Shown piece by piece: positions 16,579 to 24,148 of a DNA stretch of 51,877 bases. The notes under the pieces are model-generated. The model did no database searches and was not told where the DNA came from. It worked only from the letters and a program-made list of their open reading frames with translations. Position 1 is the stretch's first letter. Each line of letters opens with the position of its first letter. Both the position numbers and the translations under genes were made by a program. Source of the stretch: Acidobacteriota bacterium (GTDB lineage: Bacteria; Acidobacteriota; Blastocatellia; Pyrinomonadales; Pyrinomonadaceae); the NCBI GenBank assembly GCA_019242475.1, contig JAFAVK010000098.1, positions 1 to 51,877 of the forward strand, read 5' to 3'.

Positions 16579-18078
16579 TCACACGTCGAACTCGCCGCGG
16601 CGCAGCGCGGAGGCGACGCGCTCGATCTCTTCGGCGAGCGGGCGGTCGCGCGTGAGGCGCGCGGCGTGTGCGCGGACGCGCTCGTACGCGAGGCGTGCGC
16701 CGCGGCCGGGCTTGAGCGGCGCGCGGTGTTCGAGCCCTTCGGCGGCGGCGAGCAGCTCGATGGAGACGACGCGCTCCACGTTCTCGACCACGCGGCGGAG
16801 CTTGAGGGCCGCCGTCATGCCCATCGAGACGTGATCCTCCTTGCCGCCGTCGGTCGGGAGGTTGTCGGTGCTCGCCGGGTGCGCCAGCACCTTGCACTCG
16901 TTGAGGAGCGCGACCGCCACGATCTGCGGCACCATGTAGCCCGACTCGACGCCCGCGCGCGCGGTGAGGAAGGCGGGCAGCCCCTCGTTCTTGTCCGGGT
17001 TGACGAGCCGGTCGATGCGCCGCTCGACGATGTTGCCGAGGTGGACGAGCGCGATGGCCGCGTAGTCGAAGGCGAGGGCGAGCGGCGCGCCGTGGAAGTT
17101 GCCGCCGGAGATGACCTCGCCCGTCTCCGCGAAGACGAGCGGGTTGTCGGTGGCGCCGCCGGTCTCGACCTCGACCGCGCCGCGCGCGTGCGCGAGCGCG
17201 TCGCGCGCGGCCCCGTGCACCTGCGGCATGCAGCGCAAGCTGTACGCGTCCTGCACGCGCGGGTCGCCTTCGAGGTGCGAGGCGCGGATCTCGCTCTCGG
17301 CCATCAGCTCGCGCAGGTGCGCGGCCGACTCGACCTGACCCCTGTGCGGGCGCGCGAGGTGTATGCGCTCGTCGAAGGCGGCGGGCGTGCCCTTCAGTGC
17401 TTCGAGCGACATCGCGCCCGACACGTCGGCCGCGCGCGCCAGGCGCCCCGCGCGTTCGAGGGCGAGCGCGCCGACGGCCGTCAACGCCTGCGTCCCGTTG
17501 AGGAGCGCGAGCCCCTCTTTGGCTTCGAGCGTCAAAGGCTCGACGCCGGCCCGCCGCAACGCCTCGCCGCCCGGCATCCTCTCGCCCTTATAAAAAGCCT
17601 CGCCCTCGCCCGCGCAGCAGAGCGCGAGGTGCGCGAGCGGCGCGAGGTCTCCGCTCGCCCCGACCGAACCCAACTCCGGCACGACCGGGTGGACGCCGCG
17701 CCCGAGCATCGAGAGCAAAGTCTCGGCGACGACCGGGCGCGCGCCGCTGAAGCCCTTCGCCAACACGTTCGCGCGCAGCAGCAGCATCGCCCGCGTCTCT
17801 TCGATTGAGAGCGGCGCGCCGAGGCCGCACGCGTGGCTGCGCACCAGGTTGATCTGCAACTCGCGCAGCTCGTCCGCGGGCACGGTCACGTCCGAAAGCT
17901 TCCCGAACCCCGTGTTGACGCCGTAGACGACGCGCGCCTCCGCCACGATCCGCTCGATCGCCGCCCGCGCCGACTCCATCCGCCCGCGCGCCGCATCGCC
18001 GAGGCGCACCCCGACCTCCGCGCGCGCCACGCGCCCCACCTCTTCGAGAGTCAACTGTTGTCCGTCGAGTTCAAGCAT
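16579..18078 (-). CDS. hutH: Histidine ammonia-lyase
   Basis: A 499-residue enzyme that deaminates histidine to urocanate, the first step of histidine use. The MIO cofactor is formed from the Ala-Ser-Gly in GSVGASGDLAPLAH (about residue 142). Other conserved parts are YGVNTGFGKL, NGTQALTAVGALAL, the RVQDAYSLRCMPQVHGAARD block and TDNPLVFAETGEVISGGNFH. It is full length. It is not in an operon with hutU: repeats, the L,D-transpeptidase, M23, zinc-ribbon and SDR genes lie between, all on differing strands. Confidence 0.97.
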   Translation of the reverse strand: MLELDGQQLTLEEVGRVARAEVGVRLGDAARGRMESARAAIERIVAEARVVYGVNTGFGKLSDVTVPADELRELQINLVRSHACGLGAPLSIEETRAMLLLRANVLAKGFSGARPVVAETLLSMLGRGVHPVVPELGSVGASGDLAPLAHLALCCAGEGEAFYKGERMPGGEALRRAGVEPLTLEAKEGLALLNGTQALTAVGALALERAGRLARAADVSGAMSLEALKGTPAAFDERIHLARPHRGQVESAAHLRELMAESEIRASHLEGDPRVQDAYSLRCMPQVHGAARDALAHARGAVEVETGGATDNPLVFAETGEVISGGNFHGAPLALAFDYAAIALVHLGNIVERRIDRLVNPDKNEGLPAFLTARAGVESGYMVPQIVAVALLNECKVLAHPASTDNLPTDGGKEDHVSMGMTAALKLRRVVENVERVVSIELLAAAEGLEHRAPLKPGRGARLAYERVRAHAARLTRDRPLAEEIERVASALRRGEFDV

Positions 18079-18085
18079 GGGAATC

Positions 18086-18204
18086 AGTAGGCAGTAGGCA
18101 GACGGCAGTAGGCAGTCGCCCAGCGTTACGCTTGTTGAGAGATTAAATCAAAGGCTCGACGGCGGCGCTTTCAACTGCCTACTGCCATCTGCCTACTGCC
18201 TACT
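18086..18204. repeat. Heptamer-built inverted repeat D (AGTAGGC type)
   Basis: Arms of 31 bases (18087-18117 and 18174-18204) with one mismatch and a 56-base loop. The arms are tandem heptamers AGTAGGC, AGTAGGC, AGACGGC, AGTAGGC. The right arm overlaps the end of the DUF2270 gene, whose TAG stop (18203-18205) is partly in the heptamer. The left arm ends eight bases before the hutH start. Confidence 0.92.
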
Positions 18205-19249
18205 ACTTTATCACCGTGTCCCGGTTCGGGAACTGCGTGCGGTGGATGTCTTCGGACGGTGGGGAGCGGTGGGCGTCGGGGCGGCGCCACTCGCCGGTGG
18301 TCGAGCCGGGGCGGGGCGTCGTCGAGCGCGTGCGCTCGCGCGCGCGCTTGGCGCGGCGGACGGTGGCGGTGCGGCGCTTGTCGGCGGCCGCGCGCGTCCA
18401 CTCGCCCACGCGCTGGAACGGGTGGAAGTCGCGCTCGGTCAGCACCTCGCCCGTCGCTTCGCGCAGCCGCATCGTGTAGTAGGCGAAGAGGACGAGGCCG
18501 ACGTTGAAGAAGATGCCGACCAGGAGGACGACCTCGCCCGGCACGATGCCGATGTCGGCCTTGCGCAGGAAGTCCGCGAAGTCGGGCGACGGGTACGGGT
18601 GCATGTAGACCTTCAGGTTCCAGGAGGCCGCGAGCAGCATGAACATCCAGAGGTAGTTGCGGCGCAGGCGGCGGCCGAGCGCCTCGGCCTCGCTCACGTT
18701 GAAGCGCGGCTCGTCCAGGTCGGCGACGAGCAGCTGCGCCCACTTGCTGTCTTCGGGGGCCGTGTCGGGCGAGAGCATCTGCATGAAGTAGCCGGTCTCC
18801 AGCAGCCGCACGCGCCCCGACCAGATTTCGTAGTAGCGGTAGCGCCGCGCCTCCATGAAGAGGAAGAAGCCGACGAGCACGGTGTTGATGAGGATGACGA
18901 AGTGCGGGTTGGTCGGGAGCGAGAAGGCGAACGAGAGCGTCGCGCCGGTGGTGACGACGGCCCAGTTGGTCGTGGTGTCGAGGCGGTTGCGCCAGGTGTT
19001 GGCGCGCGTCACCTCGCCGCGGTAGAGGTGCGCCATCGCCGTGTTGAACTCGGCGGGCGTGGGCTTGCGCGACGGGGCGGCGGCCGCGGCGGCGCGCGGG
19101 AGCTGCGTGGCGTGCAGCGCCTGCTCGGGCGTGATGGTCTGGTGGATGGGGGCGGTTTCGGGCGCGTCCGGGGCGTGGGCGCGTGCGGGCTGGACTGTCT
19201 TCTGTGCCGCCGGCTGCTCGCTCGTTCTGGGGCGCAGGTCTGTCTTCAT
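18203..19249 (-). CDS. DUF2270 family membrane protein
   Basis: About 348 residues. The family core begins with FNTAMAHLYRGEVTRANTWR and TTTNWAVVTTGATLSFAFS, then helices around ILINTVLVGFFLFMEARRYR and two more helices near IVPGEVVLLVGIFFNVGLVL. DUF2270 proteins have no known function. An Ala/Pro-rich leader precedes the domain and an Arg/Pro-rich tail follows it; both look disordered. The longer frame to 19411 runs into repeat E, so I chose the ATG at 19249. The stop codon lies in repeat D. Confidence 0.82.
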   Translation of the reverse strand: MKTDLRPRTSEQPAAQKTVQPARAHAPDAPETAPIHQTITPEQALHATQLPRAAAAAAPSRKPTPAEFNTAMAHLYRGEVTRANTWRNRLDTTTNWAVVTTGATLSFAFSLPTNPHFVILINTVLVGFFLFMEARRYRYYEIWSGRVRLLETGYFMQMLSPDTAPEDSKWAQLLVADLDEPRFNVSEAEALGRRLRRNYLWMFMLLAASWNLKVYMHPYPSPDFADFLRKADIGIVPGEVVLLVGIFFNVGLVLFAYYTMRLREATGEVLTERDFHPFQRVGEWTRAAADKRRTATVRRAKRARERTRSTTPRPGSTTGEWRRPDAHRSPPSEDIHRTQFPNRDTVIK

Positions 19250-19350
19250 CTTCCGCTCTGCTTCCGCCTGGAAAAGCCCGCCGGGGCGGTGGGAGGAGGT
19301 TGGCCGCTTTCGCCCGACAGAGCTTGATGATAGCACATGCCGCCTGCGGC

Positions 19351-19456
19351 GGAAGGCAAAAGGCAGAGGGCCAAAGGCAAAAGTGGAACGGCCGTACGGC
19401 GCGGCTTCCATCTTCCATTTTGCCTTTGGCCCTCTGCCTTTTGCCTTTTGCCTTCC
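19351..19456. repeat. Heptamer-built inverted repeat E (GGCAAAA type), unequal arms
   Basis: Left arm 19351-19382 (32 bases) and right arm 19418-19456 (39 bases) are the same series of heptamers (GGCAAAA, GGCAGAG, GGCCAAA, GGCAAAA) except that the right arm has one more GGCAAAA. This is the only one of the six that lies between divergent genes (DUF2270 and tadA). Confidence 0.92.
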
Positions 19457-19471
19457 GCGAAGCGGCTCTGC

Positions 19472-19500
19472 TTGACAGGCCGCGGGGGCGTCCTTAATAT
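19472..19500 (+). promoter_or_regulatory. Sigma-70-type promoter for tadA
   Basis: TTGACA at 19472-19477, a 17-base spacer and TAATAT at 19495-19500, a near-consensus housekeeping promoter. Transcription would start near 19507, about 37 bases before the tadA ATG. The 17-base segment AAGCGGCTCTGCTTGAC containing this -35 box recurs with one change at 19526-19542, just before the tadA start. Confidence 0.7.
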
Positions 19501-19543
19501 TCGTTTTTCGTTCGCCGCTTCTTGAAAGCGGCTCTGTTTGACT

Positions 19544-20029
19544 ATGCAGGCGCGAGAGGACTTTGAGCCCGCCCCTTCAGCGGATGAGCGCTGGATGCGC
19601 GAGGCGCTCGGCGCGGCGCAAGCGGCCGCGCGGGCCGGCGAGGTGCCGGTCGGCGCCTGCGTCGTGGGCGCGGACGGCGCGCTGCTCGCGGCCGCGGGCA
19701 ACCGGACGCGCACCGACTGCGACCCGACGGCGCACGCGGAAGTCCTGGCGCTGCGCGCGGCGGCGCGGCGGGTCGGCAACTACCGCCTGACCGGCGCGGT
19801 CGTCTACGCGACCGTCGAGCCGTGCGCGATGTGCGCCGGCGCGCTCGTGCAGGCGCGGGTCGCGCGGCTCGTCTACGGCGCGCGCGACGAGAAGGCGGGC
19901 GCGGTCGAGTCGGTCTTCCGCGTCTGCGACGCAAGCTCTTTGAACCACCGGATGGAACTCTCGGCCGGCGTCCTCGAACGGGACTGCCGCGCGCTGATGC
20001 AGGAGTTCTTCCGGGAGAAAAGGAAATGA
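19544..20029 (+). CDS. tadA: tRNA-specific adenosine deaminase
   Basis: A 161-residue zinc enzyme of the CDA fold converting adenosine-34 to inosine in tRNA-Arg(ACG). Zinc ligands and the catalytic Glu are in TAHAEVLAL, the two cysteines in VEPCAMCAGALVQARV, followed by RLVYGARDEKAGAVES. SLNHRMELSAGVLERDC is the conserved C-terminal helix region. Length is normal. I use the ATG at 19544; a TTG six bases upstream is possible. The TGA stop lies in repeat F. Confidence 0.9.
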   Translation: MQAREDFEPAPSADERWMREALGAAQAAARAGEVPVGACVVGADGALLAAAGNRTRTDCDPTAHAEVLALRAAARRVGNYRLTGAVVYATVEPCAMCAGALVQARVARLVYGARDEKAGAVESVFRVCDASSLNHRMELSAGVLERDCRALMQEFFREKRK

Positions 20030-20086
20030 TGAATGATGATTGAAAGACAAGCGGTTTTTAATTCATCACGCATCATTCATCATCTC
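20025..20086. repeat. Heptamer-built inverted repeat F (GATGAAT type, short)
   Basis: Perfect 13-base arms (20026-20038 and 20071-20083) made of ATGATGA/ATGATG heptamers, with a weaker extension and a 32-base loop. The left arm supplies the tadA TGA. The right arm ends nine bases before tRNA-Ser(CGA). It is a shorter relative of repeat B. Confidence 0.8.
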
Positions 20087-20092
20087 TCTTGC

Positions 20093-20182
<90 letters not shown>

Positions 20183-20193
20183 CTTATTTTTAA

Positions 20194-20397
20194 TCACTTA
20201 TCGAACAAGTCGCCGCGCGCCCGGGCGGAGAGAACGTCGAGGTAGAACCTGATGGCGCGGCCGTTCCCCTCACGGAAGGGGTGGACGGCGTTGATCTCGC
20301 AGACGTAGTAGGCCGCGCGCTCGATGAATGATTCGATCTCCAAACCCGCGAGCCAACGCTCCCCCTCAAGCTCGGAGAAGAGTGCGCCCATCATCAC
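20194..20397 (-). pseudogene. Fic domain protein fragment
   Basis: A 67-codon frame holding the Fic active-site motif HPFREGNGRAIRFYLDVLSA and the helix before it (YYVCEINAV). Full Fic/DOC proteins need at least 150-200 residues. Here an in-frame stop (TAA) lies just before the first start codon, and the product ends after GDLFDK, losing the C-terminal helices. Intact Fic enzymes transfer AMP to proteins; this one is not expected to be functional. It ends 11 bases from the 3' end of tRNA-Ser(CGA), on the other strand. Confidence 0.72.
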
Positions 20398-20568
20398 GTC
20401 AACTTAGTAGGACTCTACCGCCGATCTTTTACACCCGTGCCGCCCGTTTGACGATCACGATAGACAGCTTTCTCGCTGCCGCCGACGATGAAAGCCGAAG
20501 GCCCCGGCGCGGTCGCCGGTACGCCTCACAGCGTCAGTCACATCCGTAGGTCAGGCAGGGCAGACGTG

Positions 20569-20609
20569 CCGTGCGGGAAAGTCCGCACGGGGTGCAATTT
20601 CCCGCACGG
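20569..20609. repeat. Short perfect inverted repeat
   Basis: CCGTGCGGGAAA (20569-20580) and TTTCCCGCACGG (20598-20609) with a 17-base loop that contains CCGCACGG, a second partner for the left arm (8-base stem, 6-base loop). The two folds exclude each other. It sits in the non-coding stretch between the Fic and kinase fragments; function is unknown. Confidence 0.6.
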
Positions 20610-20704
20610 GCGTCGTCGTGCAGACGTTCGTCGAACGCCTCGTAGACTGTGCCCATGCCGCCGTGGCAGAGCGGCCCGACCACGCGGTATTGCCCGAGCC
20701 ACAT
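20597..20704 (-). pseudogene. Ser/Thr protein kinase N-terminal fragment
   Basis: From the ATG at 20704 the reverse strand reads MWLGQYRVVGPLCHGGMGTV then YEAFDERLH, the nucleotide-binding Gly loop of a Hanks-type kinase, but the frame loses similarity at the inverted repeat at 20598-20609, before the ATP lysine. The rest of the gene is absent. It is a relic of a different kinase from the one at 783-2405. Confidence 0.65.
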
Positions 20705-20718
20705 CGCCTTATAAAACG

Positions 20719-20747
20719 TTTACGAACCTTTTACACCCTTCTTATAC
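20719..20747 (+). promoter_or_regulatory. Candidate promoter of the riboswitch-kdp transcript
   Basis: TTTACG (20719-20724), 17-base spacer, TTATAC (20742-20747). Transcription would begin near 20754, about 27 bases before the riboswitch core. A TTGACA at 20771 lies too close to the aptamer to be its -35 box. Confidence 0.35.
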
Positions 20748-20780
20748 GGAGGGGCGTACCATTCTCCGGGTTGACAATTT

Positions 20781-20985
20781 GTCTGCCGAAGTCGCCCGCC
20801 GTTGGCCCTTAAGGGGAGCGTGAAGGGCGGCGCGGGGGAACCAACGTCCCGACGGCCGAATTAAGGCTTGAGGGACACGGGGCGCATCGCCAGGAGGCCG
20901 TCGTGAAGGCTACCTCGGCGTAGGACACTTCTCAGTCCGAGCCCGTCAGCTAACCTCGTAGGCTTTACGGAGAAGGGCACGAAAA
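20781..20985 (+). ncRNA. c-di-AMP (ydaO/yuaA-type) riboswitch
   Basis: The leader carries the conserved blocks of this aptamer in order: CTGCCGAAG at the 5' side of P1, GGGGGAACC, a GGGGCGCATC block, GTAGGACACTTCTCAGTCCG and the diagnostic CCCGTCAGCTAACCTCGTAG followed by GGC closing P1, then GGAGAAGG. The class binds cyclic di-AMP and usually shuts off potassium uptake or wall-hydrolase genes when the ligand is abundant. It stands directly before the potassium-uptake (kdp) operon, as expected. I recognised it by conserved sequence, not by a covariance search; the outer ends are approximate. Confidence 0.87.
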
Positions 20986-21000
20986 GGCTCGCGCACTGAA

Positions 21001-21038
21001 GAGGGCGCGGGGCGCGTATGTGCGTGCCCCGCGCCCTC
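21001..21038 (+). terminator. Hairpin in the riboswitch expression platform
   Basis: Perfect 13-base stem: GAGGGCGCGGGGC (21001-21013) with GCCCCGCGCCCTC (21026-21038). It follows the aptamer by about 15 bases and precedes the GTG start at 21065. No U-run follows, so it may stop transcription poorly, act with Rho, or affect translation. Confidence 0.5.
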
Positions 21039-21064
21039 TCCGCGTGTGAGTCGGGGTAAAGGTC

Positions 21065-22141
21065 GTGGACAGAGAACAGGAAGTACTCAGGGAGTGGAAA
21101 GAGACTGAAGACGGACTGAAGACTTTATACGCCTGGACGCGCCGGTGCGGGTGGACGTGGCAGGCCGTCGGCGCGCTGGCAGGGCTGGTCGGCGGGACAC
21201 TCGCCGCGTCCGTCGGCGCGCTGCTGTCGGCCGTCGCTTGGGCGCGCGGTGACGAGGCGGGCGGCCTCTCCATGCACGGCATAGGGAGTGCCCTGCTGCT
21301 CTCGACCATCCCCTTACTCATCTTCGGCGCGCACTGCCTCGACCTCCTCGACAAAAGGGTGGAGAGGGGTTGGGAAGCGGCGGCCGAGGCCGAAGACCCT
21401 GTTGAGGCTCGGAGCAGCCGTGCGCGTTCCGGCGCGGTCGTGCCGGTCGTCCTGCTGACGCTACTCTGCGGGATGGGGTCGAAGGCACGCGCGCAGCAGA
21501 CCATCTTCAACGTGCCTTCGACGGACGTGCTCGACCGCGGCAAGGTCTACGCCGAGCTGGACGCGAGCCTCAAGCCGAACGACGCGGAGGCGGCGAGCAA
21601 ATTCTCCTCGTTCGTGCCGCGCGTGGTGGTCGGCGCAGGCGGGCGCGTCGAAGTCGGTCTGAACGTCGCCGGAAACATCCAGCCGGGGCCGGACTCGACG
21701 ACGCTCGTGCCTACCGTCAAGTACAAGCTCTATGACGGCGGCGACAACGGCTGGGCGATAGCTGGCGGCGACCACCTCTTCATCCCCGTCCGCAACCGCG
21801 CGTACGACGCGGGCAACTACGCCTACCTTGAGTTCAGCAAGACGTTTCAGAAGTCTGGCACGCGCCTGACGGCGGGCGGCTACCACTTCAGTGACAACGT
21901 CGTCGCCGCGAACGCGCAACGCGCGGGCGGGCAGTTCGGCTTTGAGCAGCCGGTGAGCAAGACCGTGACGCTCGCCGCCGACTGGTTCACCGGCAAGCAC
22001 TCGGCTGGCTACTTCACGCCCGGCGTCACCTTCAAGGCCGGGCGTAAGACGACCGGCTATGCCGGGTACTCAATCGGTAATCAGAACGCATCGCGAGGCA
22101 ATCACTTCTTCCTGCTGGAACTCGGCTACAACTTCAATTGA
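21065..22141 (+). CDS. Inner-membrane / beta-barrel-like fusion protein of the kdp operon
   Basis: A 358-residue protein starting at a GTG with AAAGG just upstream. Residues 1-110 are an amphipathic start (REVLREWKETEDGLKTL-like) and two hydrophobic helices (VGALAGLVGGTLAASVGALL, LLLSTIPLLIFGAHCLDLL). A further hydrophobic segment (SGAVVPVVLLTLLCGMGSKA, then RAQQ) looks like a signal peptide with a cleavage site near 143. The rest (TIFNVPSTDVLDRGKVYAEL to LLELGYNFN) is rich in alternating beta strands and ends in Asn-Phe-Asn like small outer-membrane barrels. It could be a true fusion or two reading units with an internal start. Its position, first in the riboswitch-controlled kdp operon, suggests a role in potassium passage or sensing. 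No named family is recognised. Confidence 0.75.
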   Translation: MDREQEVLREWKETEDGLKTLYAWTRRCGWTWQAVGALAGLVGGTLAASVGALLSAVAWARGDEAGGLSMHGIGSALLLSTIPLLIFGAHCLDLLDKRVERGWEAAAEAEDPVEARSSRARSGAVVPVVLLTLLCGMGSKARAQQTIFNVPSTDVLDRGKVYAELDASLKPNDAEAASKFSSFVPRVVVGAGGRVEVGLNVAGNIQPGPDSTTLVPTVKYKLYDGGDNGWAIAGGDHLFIPVRNRAYDAGNYAYLEFSKTFQKSGTRLTAGGYHFSDNVVAANAQRAGGQFGFEQPVSKTVTLAADWFTGKHSAGYFTPGVTFKAGRKTTGYAGYSIGNQNASRGNHFFLLELGYNFN

Positions 22142-22155
22142 GAGGGGACGGCGCG

Positions 22156-22242
22156 ATGCTCGACCTACTTTTCGTCACTATAACCGTTGCCTTCTTCCTG
22201 CTCGCACTCGCCTACGTGCGCGGGTGCGAGAAGTTGCAGTGA
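22156..22242 (+). CDS. 28-residue single-helix membrane peptide
   Basis: The product MLDLLFVTITVAFFLLALAY continues VRGCEKLQ: one hydrophobic helix followed by a short positive/Cys tail. It lies 14 bases after the barrel gene and 11 bases before kdpF. It differs from KdpF, which follows, so the operon has two tiny membrane peptides. Its position and codon use look like a real gene; a stabilising role comparable to KdpF is a guess. Confidence 0.65.
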   Translation: MLDLLFVTITVAFFLLALAYVRGCEKLQ

Positions 22243-22253
22243 GGTGTGTTCGG

Positions 22254-22343
22254 ATGAGTCTCGAATCGATCATAGGACTGGCGGCGTCGGCGCTGCTGCT
22301 CGTCTACCTGGCTTACGCGCTGCTGCGCCCGGAGAGGTTTTGA
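22254..22343 (+). CDS. kdpF: Potassium-transporting ATPase subunit KdpF
   Basis: A 29-residue peptide ([20 protein letters not shown], then YALLRPERF) with the typical single helix and the conserved LL-x-PE-x-F ending. KdpF stabilises the KdpABC complex in the inner membrane. The stop is one base before the kdpA ATG. Confidence 0.9.
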   Translation: MSLESIIGLAASALLLVYLAYALLRPERF

Positions 22344-22344
22344 G

Positions 22345-24138
22345 ATGACGCTCAACGGCTGGTTGCAAATCCTCCTCTTCCTCGCGGCAGTACTCGCCGC
22401 GACTAAGCCGCTGGGCCTCTTCATGACCCGCGTCTTTAACGGCGAGAGGACGTTCCTCCACCCGGCGCTGCGTCCGGTCGAGCGGCTCGTCTACCGGCTG
22501 ACGGGCGTGGACGAGGAGCGCGAGATGCGCTGGACGGAGTACGCCGCCTCGATGCTCCTCTTCAGCCTCGTCTCGATGCTCCTGCTCTACGTGATTCAGA
22601 GACTCCAGGGCGTGCTCCCGCTCAACCCCCAGGGGCTGCCCGGCGTGGACGCGGCGGGTTCCGCCGCCGGTGGGTTCGTCGGCTCGGCCTTCAACACGGC
22701 CGCCTCTTTCACGACCAACACCAACTGGCAGTCTTACGTGCCCGAGACGACGATGAGCTACCTGACGCAGATGGCCGGGCTCGCGTACCACAACTTCGCG
22801 TCGGCGGCCGTCGGCATCGCGCTCGCCGTCGCCTTCATCCGCGGCGTCGCGCGCAGTGAGTCGGGAACAATCGGCAACTTCTGGGTGGACTTCGTGCGCG
22901 CGAACCTCTACGTGCTGCTGCCGCTCTGCTTCGTCTTCGCGCTCGTGCTCGTCTCGCAGGGCGTGGTGCAGAACTTCCGCCCCTACGACAAGGCGCAGCT
23001 CGTTGACCCGCAGACAGTCGAAGTTGAGAAGGAGACGCGGGTGGTCGCGGAGCAGACCATCGCGCAGGGGCCGGTCGCCTCGCAGGAGGCCGTTAAGATG
23101 CTCGGCACGAACGGCGGCGGCTTCTTCAACACCAACTCCGCGCACCCCTTCGAGAATCCCACGCCGCTCACCAATTTCTTGGAGATGCTCGCCATCTTCG
23201 CCATCAGTGCGGGGCTCACGTACACGCTCGGGCGCATGACCGGCTCGCAGCGTCACGGCTGGGCCGTGCTGGCAGCGATGGTCGTCCTGTTCCTCGCCGG
23301 CGTCGCGACCGCCTACTGGGCGGAGGCGCGCGGCAACCCCATCCTGGCGGGCGCGGGCGTTGACCAGTCGGCGAGTGCCGTTCAGTCGGGCGGCAACATG
23401 GAGGGCAAGGAGGTGCGTTTCGGCGTCGCGAACAGCGCGCTCTTCACCACCGCGACGACCGACGCGAGCTGCGGCGCGGTCAACTCGATGCACGACTCTT
23501 TCACGCCGCTCGGCGGCCTCGTGCCGCTCGTCAACATCATGCTCGGCGAGGTCATCTTCGGCGGCGTGGGCTCCGGCCTCTACGGGATGCTCGTCATGGT
23601 CATCCTGTCAGTCTTCATCGCGGGGCTGATGGTCGGCCGGACGCCCGAGTACCTCGGCAAGAAGATCGAGGCTTACGACGTGAAGATGGCGATGCTCTAC
23701 GTCCTCATCTTCCCGCTAGTGATTCTGCTCTTCGCGGCCGTCTCCTCGGTCTCGCCTTCCTTCGGCACGTCGCAACTGAACAACACCGGGCCGCACGGCC
23801 TCTCGGAGATTCTCTACGCCTTCACCTCGGGCACGGGCAACAACGGCTCCGCCTTCGCCGGCATCAGCGCGAACACCTACTGGTACAACACGGGCATCGG
23901 CGTCGCCATGCTCTTCGGCCGCTTCATGATGATTATCCCGATGCTGGCCGTTGCCGGGAACCTCGCACGCAAGAAGGTCGTGCCACCTTCCTTGGGCACG
24001 TTCCCCGTCACGTCGCCGCTGTTTACGACGCTGCTCGTGAGCGTCATCGTCATCGTCGGCGCGCTGACCTTCTTCCCGGTGCTGAGCCTCGGCCCCATCG
24101 TCGAGCACCTACTGATGAACGCGGGGCAGACATTCTGA
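22345..24138 (+). CDS. kdpA: Potassium-transporting ATPase subunit KdpA
   Basis: A 597-residue K+-binding channel-like subunit of the high-affinity Kdp ATPase. It has four repeated M-P-M units. Filter segments are seen as [53 protein letters not shown] and [13 protein letters not shown]. Full length. It starts one base after kdpF and is followed by kdpB at a 10-base gap. Expression is probably under the upstream c-di-AMP riboswitch. Confidence 0.97.
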   Translation: MTLNGWLQILLFLAAVLAATKPLGLFMTRVFNGERTFLHPALRPVERLVYRLTGVDEEREMRWTEYAASMLLFSLVSMLLLYVIQRLQGVLPLNPQGLPGVDAAGSAAGGFVGSAFNTAASFTTNTNWQSYVPETTMSYLTQMAGLAYHNFASAAVGIALAVAFIRGVARSESGTIGNFWVDFVRANLYVLLPLCFVFALVLVSQGVVQNFRPYDKAQLVDPQTVEVEKETRVVAEQTIAQGPVASQEAVKMLGTNGGGFFNTNSAHPFENPTPLTNFLEMLAIFAISAGLTYTLGRMTGSQRHGWAVLAAMVVLFLAGVATAYWAEARGNPILAGAGVDQSASAVQSGGNMEGKEVRFGVANSALFTTATTDASCGAVNSMHDSFTPLGGLVPLVNIMLGEVIFGGVGSGLYGMLVMVILSVFIAGLMVGRTPEYLGKKIEAYDVKMAMLYVLIFPLVILLFAAVSSVSPSFGTSQLNNTGPHGLSEILYAFTSGTGNNGSAFAGISANTYWYNTGIGVAMLFGRFMMIIPMLAVAGNLARKKVVPPSLGTFPVTSPLFTTLLVSVIVIVGALTFFPVLSLGPIVEHLLMNAGQTF

Positions 24139-24148
24139 GGTCACTTAC

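Noticed and set aside
16450..17808. 452-codon plus-strand frame over hutH
   Set aside because: Shadow of hutH, which carries all ammonia-lyase motifs on the minus strand.
20194..20397. Functional Fic toxin
   Set aside because: It lacks most of the domain; an in-frame stop precedes it and the C-terminal helices are gone.
20771..20793. TTGACA at 20771 as the -35 box of the kdp promoter
   Set aside because: No -10 box lies 16-18 bases downstream, and the aptamer begins at about 20781, inside that spacer.
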